Source: Proteobacteria bacterium UBA6156
Lineage (GTDB): Bacteria > Pseudomonadota > Alphaproteobacteria > UBA2136 > UBA6156
Length of the DNA: 5,732 bases
Direction of reading: 5' to 3'
Assembly (NCBI GenBank): GCA_002422365.1
Contig: DIUO01000024.1
Coordinates: 1-5,732, forward strand
Part shown: piece after piece, positions 4,772 through 5,732 of the stretch
Position numbering within the stretch: position 1 is the first letter of the stretch
Layout of the letters: each line of letters opens with the position of its first letter
The notes under the pieces: model-generated
What the model saw: only the letters and a program-made list of their open reading frames with translations
Databases searched by the model: none
What the model was told of the DNA's origin: nothing
Made by a program: the position numbers and the translations under genes

Positions 4772-4816
4772 CAAGGTCGCTTACCAAAAATGGGATTTAT
4801 GGAGCGACCTTAGGCG
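4769..4816. repeat. Nested palindrome 3 with AAAAATGGGATTT core, supplying the stop of the DppB-type gene
   Basis: CGCC (4769-4772) pairs with GGCG (4813-4816) past one bulged A; AAGGTCGC (4773-4780) pairs perfectly with GCGACCTT (4804-4811). After TTA, CCAAAAA (4784-4790) pairs with TTTATGG (4796-4802) with one A-A mismatch around the loop TGGGA. The stop codon of the DppB-type gene (4810-4812) lies in its right arm. Core and loop match palindromes 1 and 2; the arms do not. It may act as a minus-strand terminator, but no T tract follows the full stem. Confidence 0.82.
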
Positions 4817-5732
4817 GTGGTGCGGGGGTCGGCGGCGGCGTAGGCGAGGTCGGCGATCAGGTTACCGATGAGGGTGAGGGCGGCGCCGAGGGTGAGGAGG
4901 GCCATGATGGTGGGGTAGTCGCGCATCATCACCGACGTGAAGAACAGTTGGCCGAGGCCGGGGAGGGCGAAGAGGCTCTCGAGAATTACGCTGCCGCCGA
5001 TAAGGCCGGGCACGCTGAGGCCCAAGATGGTGATGAGCGGCAGCAGGGCATTGCGCAGGGCATGGATGAGAGTGCGGGTGGCGCTGGCACCTTTGGCGCG
5101 GGCGGTGAGGATGTAGTCTTGCTGCAAAGATTCGATGGTGCTGGCGCGCACAAAGCGCGTGATGCCCGCAGTGCTGCCGAGCACGCCGACGGCCAGCGGC
5201 AGGGCGAGGTGGTGCAAGAGGTCGAGCGTGCGGGGGAGGAAAGACCAGTTTTCCGCCCCAAAGCTACGCAGCCCGGAAAGCGGCACCCAGCCCAGCGTGA
5301 TGCCGAAGAATTGCATGCCGAGCAAAGCCAGCCACACGCCGGGGGCAGCGAGAAAGAGGTAGAGGAGGAGGGTGGTGATGCCGTCCCTCCAGCCGAATGG
5401 TTTGGCCGCCACCCACACCCCCAGCGGAATGGCGGGGAGGAGGGTGAGCAGGAGGCCTGTGATGTTCAGCCAGAGGGTGAGGGGCAGGGCGGCGGTGATT
5501 TTGTCCCAGACGGGTAACCCATCCGGCGCTAAAGATGTGCCGAGGTTGCCTTGGAGGAGGTTGCCGAGCCAGGAGAGATATTGCTGCCAGATGGGTTTAT
5601 CCAGCCCGTAGGCCGCTTGCATGGCGGCGTTGGATTTGGCTTTGGGGTCGAGGTCTCCCATGAGTTGGGTGGGGTCTCCTGGCGCCAAATGCATGACCGC
5701 AAAGCACAGGATGGTGACCCCCAGCAGCAACG
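4810..5732 (-). CDS. Peptide/nickel-class ABC importer permease, DppB/OppB type, N-terminus cut by window edge
   Basis: The gene runs off the window's right edge; the visible 307 or so codons begin in the first membrane helix, and family members usually have roughly 15-30 more residues before LLLGVTILCFAVMHLAPGDP. This subunit pairs with a DppC-type permease in the inner membrane to import peptides, nickel or similar solutes. Family landmarks, counted from position 5730: LAPGDP (15-20), helices near 85-108, 118-142, 172-192, 228-250 and 272-298, the ATPase-docking loop YILTARAKGAS (206-216) with ALRNALLP (224-231), and ESLFALPGLGQLFF (251-264). It ends in the typical A-D-P-R style tail (AADPRTTA). 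No internal start should be used; TTG 5730 only marks the frame. The gene is intact in the window and would normally be followed within a few bases by its DppC partner, but an opposite-strand HNH gene and repeats intervene. Confidence 0.93.
   Translation of the reverse strand, partial: LLLGVTILCFAVMHLAPGDPTQLMGDLDPKAKSNAAMQAAYGLDKPIWQQYLSWLGNLLQGNLGTSLAPDGLPVWDKITAALPLTLWLNITGLLLTLLPAIPLGVWVAAKPFGWRDGITTLLLYLFLAAPGVWLALLGMQFFGITLGWVPLSGLRSFGAENWSFLPRTLDLLHHLALPLAVGVLGSTAGITRFVRASTIESLQQDYILTARAKGASATRTLIHALRNALLPLITILGLSVPGLIGGSVILESLFALPGLGQLFFTSVMMRDYPTIMALLTLGAALTLIGNLIADLAYAAADPRTTA

Noticed and set aside
3766..4809. Insertion sequence carrying the HNH gene
   Set aside because: No transposase, no terminal inverted repeats at the two ends and no clear target-site duplication are visible. 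Insertion remains likely, but not as a recognisable IS.
4948..5517. Long plus-strand ORF (189 codons) opposite the DppB-type gene
   Set aside because: Its composition is dominated by glycine, glutamate and alanine, as expected from the reverse complement of a GC-rich membrane protein. The minus-strand frame has unmistakable permease motifs.

Overview
The window is bacterial chromosomal DNA, GC-rich, with compact genes and strong third-position G/C bias. It is probably from a proteobacterium, most likely an alphaproteobacterium. That is an inference from the style of the UMP-kinase tail, the HNH protein's N-terminal region, and an intergenic palindrome bounded by ATCCCGGA/TCCGGGAT of a kind familiar from alphaproteobacterial genomes. 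No taxon-specific marker is present.

Layout. Positions 1-188 (+) carry the C-terminal end of UMP kinase (pyrH), closed by a strong intrinsic terminator. Positions 255-2060 (+) carry a complete ABC exporter half-transporter (transmembrane domain plus ATPase, MsbA/ABCB type). Positions 2061-2481 hold no convincing gene but contain two nested palindromes that share the core AAAAATGGGATTTTT, a terminator for the exporter, and a minus-strand terminator. Positions 2482-2754 (-) carry a small unrecognised gene that looks like a self-contained unit: promoter, a leader hairpin that buries its Shine-Dalgarno sequence, ORF and terminator. Positions 2873-2976 hold a 63-bp repeat followed by a palindrome that supplies the stop codon of the next gene. 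Positions 2962-3765 (-) carry a DppC/OppC-type peptide transporter permease. Positions 3920-4606 (+) carry an HNH-endonuclease-family protein followed by a structured 3' segment and a strong terminator. Positions 4709-4816 hold a second, identical 63-bp repeat next to a third palindrome with the same core. Positions 4810-5732 (-) carry the partner DppB/OppB permease, cut by the window edge.

How the genes fit together. The two permeases belong together: DppB- and DppC-type subunits form the membrane channel of a peptide/nickel-class ABC importer. Here they are separated by about 1 kb that contains an opposite-strand HNH gene with its own terminator plus repeat elements, which suggests an insertion into a former operon junction. 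The binding protein and ATPases of the importer are not in the window. The exporter and pyrH are separate units.

The most interesting content is the non-coding layer. There are three palindromes with an identical core but different, complementary outer arms. A fourth palindrome has similar architecture but a different core. There are two perfect copies of a 63-bp hairpin repeat, each just beyond a permease stop codon, a possible small RNA with an exposed CCTCCC motif, and a leader hairpin that may control translation of the small orphan gene.
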